Source of the DNA: Thermothelomyces thermophilus ATCC 42464
Taxonomy: Eukaryota; Ascomycota; Sordariomycetes; Sordariales; Chaetomiaceae
Length of the DNA: 64,000 nt
Reading direction: 5' to 3'
NCBI RefSeq assembly: GCF_000226095.1
Contig: NC_016477.1
Span: 1,550,001 to 1,614,000 of the forward strand
A program made the position numbers and the translations under genes. Positions 11,236 through 23,858 of the stretch are shown here, in pieces (within the stretch, counting starts at the first letter, position 1; the number at the start of each line of letters is the position of its first letter). A model generated the notes under the pieces. It was given only the letters and a program-made list of their open reading frames with translations. It made no database searches and was not told the origin of the DNA.

Positions 11236-12642
11236 ATGTTGCACATCCGCGGTGGCGAGGGTGCCACCCTCGACGAGGGCCAGCGCCTGGTCCTGACGGC
11301 CGTGACGCGCCTGGCGTCGACGCTCTCCGCCCTCGGTGTCCTGACCATCCTCTTGACATTCTGCTTCACGAAGCACTTCCGGAATCCCATGCACCGCCTC
11401 ATCGTCATCAACGCCTTTTACAATGCTCTCGACGTAACGTGTACCATGATCTCGACCAGCGGGCCCAGAGCCGGGGATACGTCCGCCCTCTGCCAATTCC
11501 AGGGCTTTCTTAACCAGATGTATGTACGTTGGGATTCCAGCACACCAAGATGTCCCAGCCCCTCTTTTTGCTCTGAAACACCATAATCTCTGTCTCTAAC
11601 GACGAAAACACTTACAGGTTCCCAATTGCGGACGTGCTCTGGACGTTGGCCATGGCCGTAAATGTCTACTTGATCGTTTAACACAGTTACGACATTGAGT
11701 CGCTGCGGAGGCTGGAATGGAAGTATGTGGCCAGCATCACGACCGTCACCTTCATCCCCGCCTTCGTGATGTTGTTTATCAGAACCCCGGACAAGGGCCC
11801 CATGTATGGCGGAGTGACGGTACGCAGCGCTTGTCCCCCACGTCCAAGCCTACCGGGTTTAGCGTACGGTTCACAAACAACACTAACACTCTGGGTTCCC
11901 TTCGCTTCAAACAGCTCTGGTGTGCAATCGCCCCGAAGTGGGTATTGTTCAGAATCATCATATACTACGTGCCCATCTGGTAATGGTGCTTTCCTTTGTT
12001 CGGATGGTGTCAAGAGGCATGCCTAACTGACGCATCACCAGGTCCAGCATCATCATCACCATAGCCCTGTACCTGCTCGTAGGCTTGGAGATCGTCAAGC
12101 GCCGACGTGTTCTCGAGTCCATCACCAGCAGGATGCACCGGGCGACCGCCACCGTCACTGCCGCTGGTGCCGACGATGACGGTGACATTCCGCCCGTCAC
12201 GGCCGTGTCTTACCCCGATTCCTCCCGCAACTCAACCACGGCCGATTACGGCGGCCCCAACGGCGCCGCCACCACCACCACCACCACCACCATTATCAGC
12301 AGCAGTGGCGGCGGCGGCAAGTCCTACGCCGCGTCCACCTCCACCCGCATCATTCCCTCCAACCCGTCCTCTCTCTCGTTCCGACAGTACATACTGATGC
12401 CACTCTTCTTCTTCCTCGCGCTGCTCCTGGTCTGGGTAGCCCCGTCGACCAACCGCGTCGCCTCCTTCGCAAAGCCGGGCTTTTCCTCGTACCCGCTGCT
12501 GCTCGTCGTCGGCTTCACCGGCTCACTCCGCGGCTTCTGGAACAGCATCGTCTTCGTCGTCGTCGGGATGCGGTCCTGGAAGAGGAGGAGGAGAAGAGAG
12601 GAGCCGGACGAGATGGCACTCCGGCCCGTGACAAGGGGATGA
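11236..12642 (+). pseudogene. cAMP-receptor-like / Git3-type GPCR with in-frame stop in TM3
   Basis: Four exons, 11236-11519, 11618-11819, 11915-11979 and 12042-12642, join in frame to 383 codons with GT-AG introns of 98, 95 and 62 nt (CTAAC branch site in the third). The product is a seven-helix receptor of the Dicty_CAR/Git3 fold: TM1 and basic loop with HFRNPMHRLIVINAF, CQFQGFLNQM before TM3, LEWKY after it, and a long Ser/Thr/Gly-rich third intracellular loop (about residues 210-290) before TM6 and TM7. A TAA codon at 11679-11681 (residue 116, in TM3) interrupts the frame; the frame is identical on both sides, so it is a nonsense change rather than an indel. Introns, helices and downstream codons are otherwise clean. 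It may be a recent null allele, a sequencing error, or recoded. The expected role is nutrient or cAMP-linked signalling through a G protein. Confidence 0.75.
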
Positions 12643-15600
12643 CAACGAGGATGGGGAAATTATAAGTGAGGGGAGCTAGGGACGGGACGGCGGGCGGTCA
12701 ATTTTTTTTCTGTCTATCAAGACTTTGTATGTTGCTTGTTGCTGATATCCCATGCAAGATAGATCGCTATTTCCTTGTTTGTCGGACACACCAACTTTTC
12801 CTTGCCCTCTAGCCACTTGCTCCTTGTTCAGGACCTGCTGTTAATGTGCGTCTTTATGACGCTTGGACGAGCTTGAGAAAAGCCATGATTAGTAGTGAGT
12901 TAACGGAAACAACTTCCCGGTGCTTTCCCCGTCATTGAGGTAGAAGGCTTCCATCATTATTGAAATCTCTACCGGCCGAGTTTCCCTTGTCTGAGCAGAG
13001 AGCATCGCGGCCAGGGACCGCCGAGAGGGGGGGAATGGATGAGGGTGTTTGTAGTGGCATTTTAGCCGGAGATCAATACAGCGGGGCTAGAAGCAGCCAA
13101 TTACTCGGTGCTGGCTCGCGACGGCAGCATCGGTAACCTGTAGCGGACTGAGCGCCCATCGTGCAATTCGTAACTGCTGAGGGTTCTTCTGGACCAGTTC
13201 GCTTGAGGTTGCTCGGCGCCCTTACGCAGCTCAGTCGGCAGGCGTAGTCTAATAATAATTAGATAGGCGATCTCCTATCCAAGACCCGGGCAAGCAACTG
13301 CTGGCGGCGACCAGGAACAAGGTTGAAAACAGATACCAGAAGGAACTGTTTCCATAGATTTTGAGACAACTCCTGTTGCCACCGTCCCCACAGCAAACCA
13401 AGGCGATGGATTATAAACATGCCTTTAGGGCTTGCTGATCTCTGTATTCGACTCCGTTTTCCCCAGGTTTTGTTCCTGGCCCGACAGCCTTATGGACTCC
13501 AGCGAGCTCCATCGATTTCCTGGTCAGATGTAACGGTTTGCGGTTCGAGATCCCCCAGGTCGAAGAGACGTCGCTTCCCATCTAGTCTGCTCTCCCCTTG
13601 TCGCGGACTGCGACCTTCAGAGATGGCGAGCTCCCTTCCAGCCGACCAGAATGAAACAATGAAACCCGGAGAAGGACTGCTCCCTCCCGCCCCGCTGCGT
13701 TCCCCTCCTCACCAACATCTCTTCTCGCGCGCACTTTCATCTCGATGCGGGCCCCTTGCCTCCAAAACTGCAGCACTCGGGGGTACTTTTACGCACAGCG
13801 GGAGTTGCAGCAAAATGGTAATAAGACTGACGACTGGGCCGTGATGGACGAATCAAAAGAGGGCAACGTATCCCCTGACCCAAGGGCCCCACGAGGGTCC
13901 CGGGAACCCCCCAATACTACAGCGTTACAGGACACGCACGCACACAACCAACCCGAGAAATGCCGTCTTATCCGATCCCGCAGCCGGGCTTTCGCTTTCC
14001 TGCTTCCCACAGTGCGCGAACGCGGGGCATGGTGGCACGGTTACGGAGCAGATCGGCACGAAGCCCCCAGGAGAGAGAGCGAAAACGGTAGAGCGGATCC
14101 GAGGACCCCACCGCCGCAGCCGGACGGGGGCGGCAGGCCTTGGCGAGCCCGGCGTCCGGCGAGGTCATTGGCTCCGCGAGCCGGCCACGGGGGATCCACC
14201 GCGGGTGCCGTGTGTGTGAGAGAGAAAAAGAGGCCTCCGGGAACGCGCGAGAAATGAGGGGTTGTCGCAGGGGGTTGTCGCGGCGGCGGCGGGGCTCGGA
14301 TTACTCGCAGCACGCTATAACTTGCGCTATACTCTGTAGTTAATAAGGGGGAGGCGCGAGGGGTGTTCCGGCAAACCGTCATCCTATAAAAGTGCCGCAT
14401 GGATGCCACGTTTGTGTTTTGGCCCTCTTTCCCGATCTGGGAGGTAAGGCCGGGGGCATAGACGGCTTGTTTGCAGGTGCACGATTAACTATTACACTAT
14501 TGCGGCCTTGGCAGGAATTATTGCCTTCCTACCACTATCCACGACTAAAAAAGTACTCGACTTGGACCGGCAGCAGGACTGGTGTAACCACTTGCCATTG
14601 GAAAGCAACCTGCGCAAGGGGAATCGTTTCCTTTCGGCAAGAAGACACGCACACAGTCAGCCAACTAAGTGAACTCCTGATACGTCCCAGCCGGGTTTTC
14701 CTTTTTCAAAGGAAACGGGTAGAAAGCGATCGCTGTCAAGGCTGCCCCCTCCCAAAGCATGCCTCTAGAGACCTTCTATTTGAGGAATTGATATCGAACA
14801 GATGTTCAGAGTTTGAACTTCGGTCGGCCTAGAGGCATCGAACCGACGACTCTGCCGCTGCTCGTAGCAGCGTCCCAAACCAACAACAACTGCTGGGTCA
14901 ACATCTCCACCAAATCGGGTGTTCCCTGATCGACGCAAGGGTACGTTGCCAGATGCGGACTAGGATTCAAGTTCCCTGTCGAGCTTTCCGCTCTGCCCTC
15001 CACGGCCTTCGGACGACGTGTTCCACCTCGAGATGGCGTTGATCAAGCTAGAAGTCTGCGGATGCGCCCGTGCCATAGGCCGACGCCTTCTGGTCGGAGT
15101 GGCATGACGGCAATCGGAGGTCGAGAGGTCGTCTCTTGACGGCGATCTTTTAGGCCATTTGTGCTATGGAATTCCCTGGACTAGCCAACCGGTGCCGATT
15201 CGCCTGATCCGTCGAAATTTGGAAGCTCGGAACTATTGATAATTAGGCGGCCTCAGCTTTCACGAAAAGAACGACGTCTAACGAGCATGTGTTCCGCCTC
15301 AACTGTTCAATGAAAGCGGTTCATTATGACCAGCAATAGAGTGTTCGGTCCTACTCTCATAGTATGAGAAGACCGTAGTGCCAGAAAGAGCGCTGACCGG
15401 GCCGAATCGCCTCGCGGCCGCGGTTGCCGAGGTCAGAAGTCCCAAAACAACTATTGGGAATAGATTCAAACCGAGGAAGCAAGCCATCTGCGAGGCCGGG
15501 CCGCCAAGTGCGAGATGCATTACTCTGAGAAGACGCGATAGGGTCGTTTGGCCAAAATGGGCGGAATTGGCTGGCAGCCGCTAATTATTGCAGGGGTTTG

Positions 15601-18153
15601 CAGGGGTTAAAGCCAGGGAACACGGCAGCAAAGATATGCCGCAAAAATTGGTAGGCGAAAATCAGACCATGGTGGCTGCAAAAGGGCTGGCAAAAGGCAT
15701 GGATCTTCGGTTGTTCTGTGCAATGCCAGTCATTGGCCAGTGTGCCTGCCAGATCGGATTCTGAAAAGATTCCCATGGCTGCAGGTAGCCTCCACGAAAG
15801 AGCAAAAACCTCCTGCTCGGCGACATCTGGCGATATGCGGAAACGGAAAGACTTGGTGGGGCGTTCCACTTGCCCTGCAGGAGGCCGGGGTAAAGGCGGG
15901 TTCGAATCAAGGAAACCTCGAATCACAGCTGTTCACGACAGCCTTCGAGGAAGGAGCTGCAGCTAACCAGTGGTCACCCAGTTACCTAGCGTGGTAATGC
16001 ACGACGATGGGAAGCGAGCAGGTGGTGGTACATCAGTGAATTGCTGATTGCCAGGTTGTTGAAGAGAGCAGCAAGCGGCAGTTACAGGGATATTGCCGAT
16101 TGCTCGGTTGGGAGGGGTTTCGGGGTGGGAGATGGGCGCTCGGTAGCCTCATGATCCGGATGTTTCTTGGAGACGTGTAACGCTGCCGAATCTTTGACGG
16201 ATCTGGTTATTATGTCTCAAGTAGTAAATTGTAAACGAACTGCGCTTGTTGACCTAGTTGGTAGCCTGGCGGCCACTGAATGGCCGTCCCTGCGAGTAGT
16301 TGCAGACCCGGAAAGGCCCGATAAGAGGAAGCAAAACAAAACCACACGAGAACCTGAAACAGCCGGCCCTTCCTGGCCACGCTTACTATGTAGAAAATGG
16401 TACGAAATGCGGTCGACTCCTTTAACAGTATACCAAAGCAGTGTACACAGTAGTTCCTGAAGGAGGAAATTAGGACGCTTCTTTAACGTGATGGGACGCG
16501 GGACGAGTCGAAACCTTGGTCATCAGCAAAATGCAACCTAGATGTTCGTTGATGGAGAAAGCGGTTCTTGGCGCCTGACACATCACCGTATGCTCCCGAT
16601 CATTGGCCAGGTTGAAGCCCTGCCCCACGATAGAAACTCCACAATGTCGTCATAGCGGGGCCCCCGTTACACGGACCCTGAAAAAAAATAGGGTCTTGCA
16701 TGCGGAAGAGGCGCACAATCCGATGGAGGGGCTGAGGGTTTCCGCACCTGCGTTGATTCATAGTCATTGAGTTCAGTCGGTGTCGGTGAGTGCACAGTAC
16801 ACTCCAACCAGTTCGATTCAGCAATGACGGAAGCCAAGCGATCGCGCCCCGATCAACTGGCCACGCTTCGCTCCGACGGCCAGCCTGTCTCAGCCCTCGG
16901 TCGGCCCGGCCTTCGTCAAATTGGGCGCGCGCCCGGCGTGTTTCGGGGTCAACCACGGGTCGACAGCGTCGGCCACCAGGACTGGCAGCGAAGCAGACAG
17001 TGGAGATTCTGCATGCTAGATGTACAGTACTGCTTATCCTGTTTGTAGGTGTAATTTTTTTGGAACGGGGAGGTGAAAAACGGAGGGATTTGTGTCGTCA
17101 TGATTGCGCACTGTGAGGTACACCCGCTTCATGGAAGGGGAACCGTTTTGCCGTTCAAGCTGTTCATTGGGCACCACCTAGCCGGACGTCACCGGCTCCG
17201 TTCTGGGACTTAGATTGCCACAAGTGCGCTGGACTCGTGTAAAGAGTCGGGCTTTGCAAACGCTGTGAACGCGTGTAAGAGCGCTGAGTGTAAGAGCGTG
17301 AGAGCGTCATTATGCAGAGCCGGGGGAGGGGAGGCCAAAATCAAGGTAGCACCACGAGCCAGCCACCATTCTGGAAGGAATTCCCAATCAGCCAACTCAT
17401 CTTGGGTGTGGCGGTCCTGTGGCCTGCTGCCAGTCCCATTTCGAGACCCTGATGCCACGCCTCGTTACCACGAAGATTGGCATTGGACCCTGCGTGTGCT
17501 TGCACGAAAATAGTCATTCAAGCGAAGATTAACGGCGGTTGAGACCAACGGTACAAGTGCATAATCGTAAACTGTGGTCTACACAGTACGGTCGTCGTAA
17601 AGCAGGGCAACCATGACATCGTGGCCGACCCAATTGTTACTTTGACGGCACCCTTGAAAAACAAACGGTAAGTTCTGGCCTGCGGTCGTTTCAAAGTCGC
17701 CAACCTAGGCGCGAGTGAAGGGTCATCGAACCTTCTCTTCATATCTATGGGCCATAAGAGAGAAAAACAAGTAAGACAAGCGGCGGGCCGTGGATCAATT
17801 GGCCTCCACTGTTCGATCTTTCGATCTTCCATATCATTCTCGTGTAGAGCCACGATCGATCTGATGCAGCGCCGTTCGTCTCGAGGGCAGGAAGCAAGAG
17901 CGGGGCTCGAGCCATCAGCCAGCCGCGTTTGGTCACAGCCAAGTGGGGCGGTGGGCCGTTAGCTGGTTGTGGGGCAACTTGCAGCCGACAAGCCGCCGTT
18001 CCGTTATCAGACAAGCCACAAACGAAGCCGTCACACCAGGCCCACCGATGATCCCAACAGCGGGCTCGTAGGTTCAGAGGCCAAAGGGGCAACGACGAGC
18101 TACAGCAGCCTGAGACACGGTGCCCACATCGTCAGAGCAATGCTTCCTGACTG
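12643..18153. other. Gene-poor intergenic stretch of 5.5 kb
   Basis: I find no supported gene. Composition is normal, not RIP-like. A TATA-like element CCTATAAAAG lies at 14383-14392 but only weak frames follow. The longest ATG frame is 13745-14257 (170 codons), low in complexity (Arg/Pro-rich) and without motif. At 14806-15003 a minus-strand frame (ends PLGRPKFKL) has no recognisable homologue. A tRNA-like A-box string near 13224-13244 lacks a T-arm. Non-coding transcripts, lineage-specific small proteins or distal regulatory sequence remain possible. Confidence 0.35.
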
Positions 18154-18412
18154 TATAAGAGAAATGGCCTCCCCTCGGAGTCTGAGCGCTTCCTTTCCTT
18201 TATCTGCAGACTTTTCAGTCATTTCATCTTCTTTATCCTAAGGTTTTCTGCCAACTCGTATTAAGGCCCTTGCCGTTGTTAAGAACACACGTCATCATCT
18301 CGTCTTCGACTGCCTTTCCTATTGCACCGAGATTCTGAGCCGTCGATCATCTATCTCTCTTTCGACTTCCTTCTTCAACCCTCAACCTACTCAACACATC
18401 CTACCTTCCAAA
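18154..18412 (+). promoter_or_regulatory. Core promoter and leader of mannitol-1-phosphate dehydrogenase
   Basis: TATAAG at 18154-18159 lies 254 nt before the start codon. It is followed by long pyrimidine-rich blocks (18184-18245, 18330-18400), the usual architecture of highly expressed fungal genes, and an A-rich context directly at the ATG (CCAAAATGG). Confidence 0.45.
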
Positions 18413-19672
18413 ATGGCGCAAAGGAATGCCCCCAAGAAGGCCGTCCACTTCGGTGCTGGAAACATCGGTATGAATCCTCTTGGGAGATTGGCATCGACGA
18501 CCGACCTTGACTGACCGTGATGATTTCCAGGTCGTGGCTTCGTCGCCTGCTTTTTGCACAATTCAGGCTACGAGGTCGTCTTCTCTGAGGTTAACGACGC
18601 AACTGTATCCAAGCTCAACTCCCAAAAGAGCTATCGGGTGATTGAAGTCGGCGCCGACGGGACGTCGGAGTCCATTATCACCAATTACCGCGCCATCAAC
18701 TCGAGGACCCACGAGGCCGAACTGGTTCGGGAAATTGCCACGGCGGACTTGGTTACCTGCTCCGTCGGGCCCCACATCCTCAAATTCATCGCACCCGTTA
18801 TCGCTAAGGGTATCGATGCCCGCTCGCCGGAGCTTACTCCGGTCGCTGTCATTGCCTGCGAGAACGCCATCGGGGCCACCGATACTCTTGCTGGTTTCAT
18901 CAAGTCGCCAGAGAACACCAATCCTGACCGGCTTGCCGACTACGATAAGCGTGCTCGGTTCGCCAACTCCGCCATCGACCGCATCGTCCCCGCACAGGAC
19001 CCCAACGCCGGTCTCGACGTTAGGCTCGAGAAGTTCTACGAGTGGGTGGTAGACAGCACCCCATTTGCCGACCATGCCCCCCCCGACATCAAGGGTGTTC
19101 GCTGGGTGAACAACCTGCAGCCCTTCATCGAGCGCAAGCTGTACACGGTCAACACGGGCCACGCCACGGCCGCGTACCACGGCTACATCCGGCGTAAGAG
19201 CACCGTCTACGACGCGCTGCAAGACCGCGAGATTCAAGAAGAGGTCAAGAAGGCGCTGCAGAACACGGCCGACCTCATCACGCAGAAGCACGGCATCTCG
19301 CACGAGGAGCAGCAGGCCTACGTCGAGAAGATTGTCCGCCGTATCGGCAATCCTCACCTCGAGGACGCCGTCGAGCGCGTCGGCCGCGCCCCGTTGCGCA
19401 AGCTCAGCCGTAAGGAACGCTTCATTGGTCCCGCCGCCGAACTGGCTGAGCACGGCAAGGACTATGCCGCTCTGCTGGACGCCGCCGAGATGGCCTTCCG
19501 CTTCCAGAACGTCGAGGGCGATGACGAGTCGTTCCAGCTCGCCGAGATCATGGAGAAAAACAGTCCTGAGGACGTCGTGAAGCAGGTCTGCGGCCTACAG
19601 CCCAACGAGAAGCTCTTCCCCGCCGTTGTCGAGGTCGTCAAGCGCGTCCAGGCTGATACCCAGTCGGATTAA
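18413..19672 (+). CDS. mpdA: Mannitol-1-phosphate 5-dehydrogenase
   Basis: Two exons (18413-18467 and 18531-19672; intron 63 nt, GTATGA to CAG) encode 398 residues, the usual length for the fungal enzyme. It interconverts fructose-6-phosphate and mannitol-1-phosphate with NAD(H) in the cytosol, the entry to mannitol synthesis. The N-terminus holds the Rossmann motif FGAGNIGRGF, split by the intron at the second-last Gly. The long-chain polyol dehydrogenase catalytic set K-x4-N-x2-H is present as KLYTVNTGH (K221, N226, H229), and ENAIGATD fits the substrate domain. Codon use is C/G-ending and biased, as expected for a well-expressed metabolic gene. No defects seen. The name follows the fungal family; orthology is inferred from motifs and length. 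Confidence 0.95.
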
Positions 19673-20658
19673 GCGACCGAGCGAACAAGGTCCGGTTCAA
19701 TTTTGTTCTCGCATCTCCTTGTCTCTTTCTAGCTCATCCTTCCGCCCTTACAGGGCCTGGAGCGAAGCTTGGGCAACGTAGCGATCTGTCTGAGATACCT
19801 TTGGTAGCGCATGGCTTTGGCGTTTAGATTGGCAATGGTTCTTTTTCCTTTTTTTTTGGCATGGACTGGGATAACGACGCCACGCAGATCAGAACGGGTT
19901 TTTAGAGGAGTTTTTGCTATTCTTTTGCTGGGAAGTTGCCGGCATTCTCCCGAGATACACGAATGACAGATCTCAGCATTGTCTTCAGTGATTGCCTAGC
20001 GGATTCGTTACAAATACGTGCCAATTGTCCTCGAGCAAAAATCTTGAACAAAATCGTCGGCAAGAAAATCTAGAGCTTTCGGTTTATCTCTAGTGAACTT
20101 TCTTTTCGTAGCTATATCGATGCTTGCGCTGCGGAGCAGATTTTATACTACCTCGTCATGTCGTTGTGCTGATGGCCTCGGTTCCATTTTCAGACTCGAA
20201 TGAACTGAAGCCCATTCCGGTGCAAGGGGTTGCCCATCCCAGGTGGCACCTGGCATTCTGGAGAAGCGGTCTGTGCACTGAAGGTCAGCTCAACCTGAGG
20301 CATGAACGCCAAGCAATATTACCTAATCCTGCTCTCCCACCCTTGCAGCTATCTGGACTGACCACATTGGCGAAATTGAGAAAGCGTGCAGACCTCGACG
20401 AGAAGACGCTGGCAGTTTGACATTTGCCCAACCGCCTTGCTCACTGGGATCGTCGACCGGGAGCATCACCGCGACCTTTATCAACGCCAGCTGTTTCAGT
20501 TACCGGGCGCGATAACGGACCAGCCCGATCGACGACCCATAACAAGACGCTCCCCCTTTCCCCCGACTCGAGCTGGTCGCCTCCGTTCAATCCCCCCCGC
20601 CAAAGTTTCCCGGCTTCGACACTGAACTCTATCCGACATTATTTTGAGTTTGCTCAAA
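19673..20658. other. Intergenic between mpdA and the beta'-COP gene
   Basis: The first 250 nt are T-rich and probably hold the mpdA 3' UTR. Overlapping frames at 20124-20670 show no domain. The last 150-200 nt before 20659 are pyrimidine-rich and likely carry the promoter and leader of the downstream gene. No RNA gene recognised. Confidence 0.35.
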
Positions 20659-23600
20659 ATGAGGCTTGATGTGAAGGCACGTCTCACCTTTTTTTCTCCC
20701 CCGCCTCTGGCTGTGTGACCCGCAACCTGGCCACAAGCTCCAATTCCGTGCACCACCTCGAGAACAAATCCACAAGCGCATCGTGCCGCGAGCTTGCCTC
20801 CCCCTTAGCTGCTGTTCTGTGTTATTCTCGCCGTTCGCAGCATACCATTTGCCAATGCCATCTTGTCGATGGTTGATCATGTCACGTACCGTCTGCTAAC
20901 ATGGTCGCCCACGAACAGCGCCAGCTCTTTGCTCGCTCCGAGGTAAGCCACCGAACGCCGTCGCCCTCCCAGGCTTCATCACTGACTAGCCTTTAACAGC
21001 GAGTCAAAGGAATTGACTTCCACCCGACCGAGCCATGGATTCTCAGTACGGTTGCCCGTCACCTTGCGAAGCCCGGACCAAGCTCTGACACCCCCTGTGA
21101 ACAGCAACGCTCTACAGCGGCCACGTATACATCTGGTCGTACGAGACTCAGCAGATTGTCAAGACGTTCGAGCTTACAGATGTCCCGGTTCGTGCCGGTC
21201 GCTTCATTGCGCGCAAGAACTGGATTGTTTGCGGCTCGGATGATTTGTATGGAACCCTTTTTGCATCCGGCAGCCTCCCCGCAGGAACTGATTGTTGGGC
21301 GTCAGCCAAATCCGAGTATACAACTACAACACGAGCGAGAAGATTGCGTCATTTGAGGCGCATCCCGATTATATCCGCGCCATCGCCGTCCACCCAACAC
21401 AGCCGTTCGTTCTCACCGCTAGCGATGACATGACCATCAAGCTCTGGGATTGGGAGAAGGGGTGGAAGAATGTGAGGGTATTCGAGGGAAACTCGCGTAT
21501 GTGGATGGGCGAACTCGCATTGTTTGCGAGATGCGGAATGCTGACTAGGGCTAGACTATGTGATGTCGCTCGCGATCAACCCCAAGGACACCAACACGTT
21601 CGCCTCGGCCTGCTTGGACAGGACAGGTATGTAAACTGCCCGCCACCGGTTGAACGCTCGCCTGACGCACCAACAGTCAAGATCTGGAGCCTGGGGTCTT
21701 CAACGCCCAACTTCCAGCTGGAGGCGCATGAAACGAAGGGCGTCAACCATGTTGACTACTACCCCCACAGTGATAAGCCGTACTTGCTCACCACCTCGGA
21801 CGACGTAAGAGCACCCTCTCCCGCATAGTAGGATGTCTACTAACAGCACCCGCAGCGCACAGTAAAAGTGTGGGATTACACAACCAAGAGCTTGATTGCC
21901 ACGTTGGAGGGCCATACCAATAACGTTTCTTTTGCGTGCTACCACCCCGAGCTGCCCATCATCATCTCCGGGTCCGAAGATGTACGCCACCTCGCAGTCG
22001 ATCGGGCGGGCCTGATGCTGACATGGAACAGGGCACTATCAGGATATGGAATGCCAATACGTACCGCTTCGAGCAGTCTCTAAACTACGGCTTGGAGAGG
22101 GCATGGTGCGTAGCGTACCAGAAGGGCAAGCAGGGTATCGCTGTGGGTTTCGACGACGGCTCGGTGGTGATCAAGCTGGGTCGTGAGGAGCCCGCCGTCT
22201 CTATGGACGGGTCTGGAAAGATCATCTGGGCCCGTCATAACGAGGTGCTTTCCGCTGTGATCAAGGGCGGTGACGCGATCAAGGACAACGAGCCGATCAC
22301 GCTCAGCACCAAGGAGTTGGGCAACGCCGAAGTGTATCCTCAGACGCTTATCCACTCGCCAAACGGACGCTTTGCAGCCATCTGCGGCGACGGCGAGTAC
22401 ATCATCTACACCGCCCTGGCGTGGCGTAACAAGGCCTTTGGCCAGGCTCTGGACTTCGTGTGGGCGTCCAAGGACAACTCAAACGACTACGCCATTCGGG
22501 AGTCGGCAACTAGCATCAAGGTGTTCAAGAACTTCCAGGAGAAGAAGGGCGGACTGGACGTCCCATTCGCAGCAGACGGGCTCACGGGCGGCGTGCTTCT
22601 CGGTGTCAAGGGCCAAGGCGGCATCTCCTTCTACGACTGGGCGACAGGGGGTCTGGTCCGCCGTATTGAGGTGGAGCCCAAGCAAGTGTACTGGAGCGAC
22701 AGCGGCGAGCTGGTAGCCCTCGCTTGCGAGGACACCACCTACGTTTTGAGGTTCTCGAGGGACGCCTACAACGAGGCGCTCCAGGCCGGTCAGGTCGACG
22801 ACGATGGTGTTGAAGCTGCCTTTGACGTGGTCACCGATATCAGTGAGAGGTAAGAGCGTTCTGCCCGCTCGCTTAACGGCTTGGGCGTGTTTCGCTGACC
22901 TGACTGCAGCATCCGCTCTGCGGAATGGCTCGGGGATGTTCTGATTTACACCAACGGGACGAACCGGCTGAACTACCTGGTAGGCGACCAGACCTACACT
23001 GTCGCGCACTTCGACAAGCCCATGTACATCCTCGGCTATCTGCAGCGTGACAGTCGCGTCTACCTCACCGACAAGGATTTGTCCGTCACATCGTTTGCGC
23101 TCTCTCTCCCAGTTCTCGAGTACCAGACCTTGGTTCTCCGCGAGGATATGGAGACGGCCGCCGAGCTGCTTCCCAGCATCCCTCATGATCAGCTCAACAA
23201 GATCGCCCGGTTCCTTGAAGGCCAAGGCCACAAGGAGCTCGCCTTGGAAGTTGCCACGGATCCGGAGCACAAGTTTGACCTCGCCTTGTCCCTCAACCAG
23301 CTCGACATCGCCCTCGACCTGGCACGCCAGGCCGATTCCGACCACAAGTGGAAGACGCTGGGTGACGCGGGCCTTGCCGCCTGGGACGTGCCCCTGGCGG
23401 CCGAGTGCTTTGTCAAAGCAAAGGATCTCGGCTCTCTCCTTCTCATCTACACCTCCACGTGCGACCGCGAGGGGCTCGCCAAGCTCGCCGAGCAGGCTTC
23501 CGAGACCGGGGCGCACAACGTCGCCTTCAGCTGCAAGTGGTCGCTCGGCGACGTTCCCGGGTGCATCGACGTGCTCGTCAAGACGGGTCGGCTGGCCGAG

Positions 23601-23858
23601 GCCGTGCTGTTCTCGCAGACGTACCAACCGAGCCTGACGGCCGGGCTCGTCGCGCAGTGGAAAGAGAGCCTGGAGAAGAACAAGAAGGGCCGCGTTGCCA
23701 AGGCGCTGGGCGTTCCCGGCGAGGACGAGGAGCTGTTCCCCGAGTGGGACGAGTGGCTGAGGCTGGAGAAGGAGGGTCCCGCGGTTGCGGAGGAGACAAA
23801 CGGTGCGGGGGAGAATGGCGAGGAAGGCGAGCAGGCAAGCGAGGAGGGCGTTGAGTAG
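20659..23858 (+). CDS. sec27: COPI coatomer beta' subunit (Sec27)
   Basis: Ten exons give 837 residues: 20659-20676, 20919-20942, 21000-21045, 21105-21246, 21306-21496, 21555-21626, 21677-21804, 21856-21981, 22032-22849 and 22910-23858. Every junction keeps frame. The protein is a structural subunit of the COPI coat that sorts KKxx cargo in Golgi-to-ER vesicles. The first half is a WD40 propeller ([30 protein letters not shown]), the middle a second propeller, and the C-terminal third an alpha-solenoid with an acidic tail. The start at 20659 gives [17 protein letters not shown], matching the conserved N-terminus of beta'-COP. It requires intron 1 (20677-20918) to use a GC donor (AAG|GCACGT) and CAG acceptor. 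An ATG inside that intron (20901) would give an unconserved MVAHEQ start. It is essential in yeast and presumably here. Confidence 0.93.

Noticed and set aside
13224-13244. tRNA-like A-box (GCAGCTCAGTCGGCAGGCG)
   Set aside because: No matching T-arm, D-stem imperfect and no acceptor pairing.
13745-14257. 170-codon plus-strand frame
   Set aside because: Arg/Pro-rich low complexity, no motif, no intron or codon-bias support.
14825-14860. B-box-like GGTTCGATGCC on the minus strand
   Set aside because: The T-stem does not pair beyond two bases and no A-box lies at the right distance.
18563-19453. 296-codon minus-strand frame
   Set aside because: Shadow of mannitol-1-phosphate dehydrogenase.
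20901-20918. Alternative start MVAHEQ for beta'-COP
   Set aside because: Not conserved. The upstream exon with GC donor gives the family N-terminus.
22479-23627. 382-codon minus-strand frame
   Set aside because: Mirror of the beta'-COP exons; high-GC codon bias on the real strand opens the antisense frame. No domain.
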